DNA of 64,000 nucleotides from Chryseobacterium sp. CH21. GTDB taxonomy: Bacteria > Bacteroidota > Bacteroidia > Flavobacteriales > Weeksellaceae. The first letter of the stretch is position 1. The number at the start of each line of letters is the position of its first letter. The notes beneath the pieces are model-generated. The model searched no databases. It was not told the DNA's origin and was given only the letters and a program-made list of their open reading frames with translations. Positions 63,048 to 64,000 of this stretch are shown here, piece by piece. The translations under genes were made by a program, and so were the position numbers. The stretch covers positions 26,701-90,700 of the forward strand of contig NZ_QICI01000071.1 of NCBI RefSeq assembly GCF_004119445.1. Direction: 5' to 3'.

Positions 63048-63208
63048 ATGAAAAATTTAAAAAAACTACAAAAAACCAATTAAAAAACATTTCTGGAGGA
63101 GCTACTCTTCCTGAAACAGATTTCTGTATGTATTATTGCAGCGGAGTAATTGTATGCGCTACCTGCAGTGATGATTTCAAATGCCCGGACACAACCAGCG
63201 ATATGTAA
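63048..63208 (+). CDS. Double-glycine leader peptide P4 (apparent frameshift)
   Basis: From 63048 the frame reads MKNLKKLQKTN and stops at once. One more T in the TT at 63080-63081 restores LKNISGG and a 35-residue core with Cys at 27, 31, 37, 40 and 46 (DFCMYYCSG, VCATCSDDFKC) and a stop at 63208, 53 residues in all. It is too short and broken to appear as an open frame. It is on the plus strand, divergent from P3, and lacks the P1-P3 upstream element. A hairpin terminator follows at 63238. Confidence 0.65.
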
Positions 63209-63237
63209 TCTTTACAATCACAATGTCATAAAATTTG

Positions 63238-63268
63238 AACCGTTTCTTTAATAGAGGCGGTTTTTTTA
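63238..63268 (+). terminator. Terminator after P4
   Basis: The stem AACCG / CGGTT, extended by TTTCT / AGAGG pairing, closes on a short loop and is followed by seven T, 30 bases after the P4 stop. Confidence 0.65.
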
Positions 63269-63865
63269 TTTCTTCTGGATTAAAATAAGACAGATTCCTG
63301 CTCTTTAAATACTTTTCTTAGGACCTGATAGTTTTTTATATTTGATAAGCTATTTATGAGCTTAAAATGATAGCCCGTGAATAATTCGGACTTCGGGTTC
63401 AAGGGTATATTGATTCTATTAGTTATAGGGCGACAAGTTCTGGTTTAAAAAACCAATTAGTAATCTGGGAGTCTTCAGATTACTATCAAATGGATAGTAT
63501 TATAACAATATACCTCTGTTTCCATTGTGTCATTCCGTAGGAATCCAAGCTTATTTATGTGAGTTTTAGAGGATGCAAAAATGACAGAATAATGTATAAG
63601 TTTTTTAGCTCTTGGTATTAGCAGTGCCATGCTGAGCTGAGTCGAAGCATTTTAATTACGATGAGTAATCTTTCTGCTATTGTAATTGTATGGAAGAATT
63701 TTGTTTAGACTCCTATGGAGTGACAATATTGTGGAATAGAGAATAAGAATAGATAATGGAGGATGGAAGAGATAGGCTTCCAGGTAGAGTATGAAGTAGT
63801 TTAGGTAACTAATGCATTGGTTGGATGGTTGTTTTGGGTTTTTGTTTTAGGATGGTTATAAAACA
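63269..63865. other. Gene-free region of degraded intergenic repeats
   Basis: There are about 600 bases with no credible gene. TGTCATTCCGTAGGAATC (63528-63545) and GACTCCTATGGAGTGACA (63708-63725) are inverted copies with two differences, bracketing a CTGAGTCGAAGC word; such words mark dispersed Bacteroidota intergenic repeats. It lies between P4 and the rRNA operon. Confidence 0.55.
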
Positions 63866-63900
63866 AAAAAAATCCTTTATCATCAGATAAAGGATTTTTT
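63865..63900 (-). terminator. rRNA operon terminator
   Basis: A perfect stem AATCCTTTATC / GATAAAGGATT with loop ATCA (63871-63896) and T runs on both sides, about 20 bases past the 5S rRNA 3' end. Confidence 0.85.
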
Positions 63901-63915
63901 AAAAATAAAATAAAA

Positions 63916-64000
<85 letters not shown>

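Overview
The window comes from a low-GC Bacteroidota genome of class Flavobacteriia, most likely Chryseobacterium or a close relative in Weeksellaceae. Three things point there: Bacteroidota promoters (TTG about 20 bases upstream of TAnnTTTG), families confined to or typical of the phylum (DUF4835, DUF5686, DUF5687, DUF6646, Bacteroidota-type BamD and RpoZ, tricorn-like S41 protease), and short 'bacteriocin-like' double-glycine leader peptides beginning MKNxxKL. It is ordinary chromosome: no prophage, insertion sequence, CRISPR array or plasmid gene was seen. The right edge enters an rRNA operon (3' part of 5S rRNA, minus strand).

Layout. 1-7.6 kb (minus): DUF5687 membrane protein, recN, a DUF4835 protein, coaBC, rpoZ, bamD and a TetR regulator. 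7.7-10.4 kb (plus): TatD-like hydrolase, tcdA, rnpA, DUF4126 protein. 10.4-25.3 kb (minus): TPR protein, lptE, membrane protein, sigma-54 activator, two secreted proteins, miaB, two secreted TonB-C-terminal-like paralogues, poxB, lysA with a probable attenuator, a DnaQ-type exonuclease and a HerA-like ATPase. 25.6-35 kb: CstB-like sulfur enzyme with thioredoxin, a nitrilase-family amidase, DUF6646 barrel, rseP, and a tricorn-type protease between two identical tRNA-Asn genes. 35-42.9 kb: DUF5686 protein, two cysteine-rich leader peptides, rplU-rpmA, a lipoprotein metalloprotease, an acyltransferase, miaE and a DUF502 protein. 43-50.8 kb: PLP decarboxylase divergent from an FAD monooxygenase and PLP aminotransferase, then a TonB-dependent receptor and a PQQ-type sugar dehydrogenase. 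50.8-64 kb: BlaI/BlaR-like pair, uvrB, DUF3820, AI-2E-family permease, two related membrane proteins, pabB-pabC, menD, a 2-oxoglutarate-type oxygenase, two more leader peptides and 5S rRNA.

Two points matter most to a reader. First, at least ten single-base losses, nearly all within homopolymer runs, break otherwise intact conserved genes (rpoZ, uvrB, DUF4835 three times, AI-2E permease, M56 peptidase and others). The pattern looks like systematic homopolymer under-calling in the assembly, so these genes are given here at their reconstructed full extent. Second, the best candidate for under-described biology is the set of four small double-glycine-type peptides. Three share a matching promoter and 5' leader element at two sites 25 kb apart, and the fourth is hidden by a frameshift.
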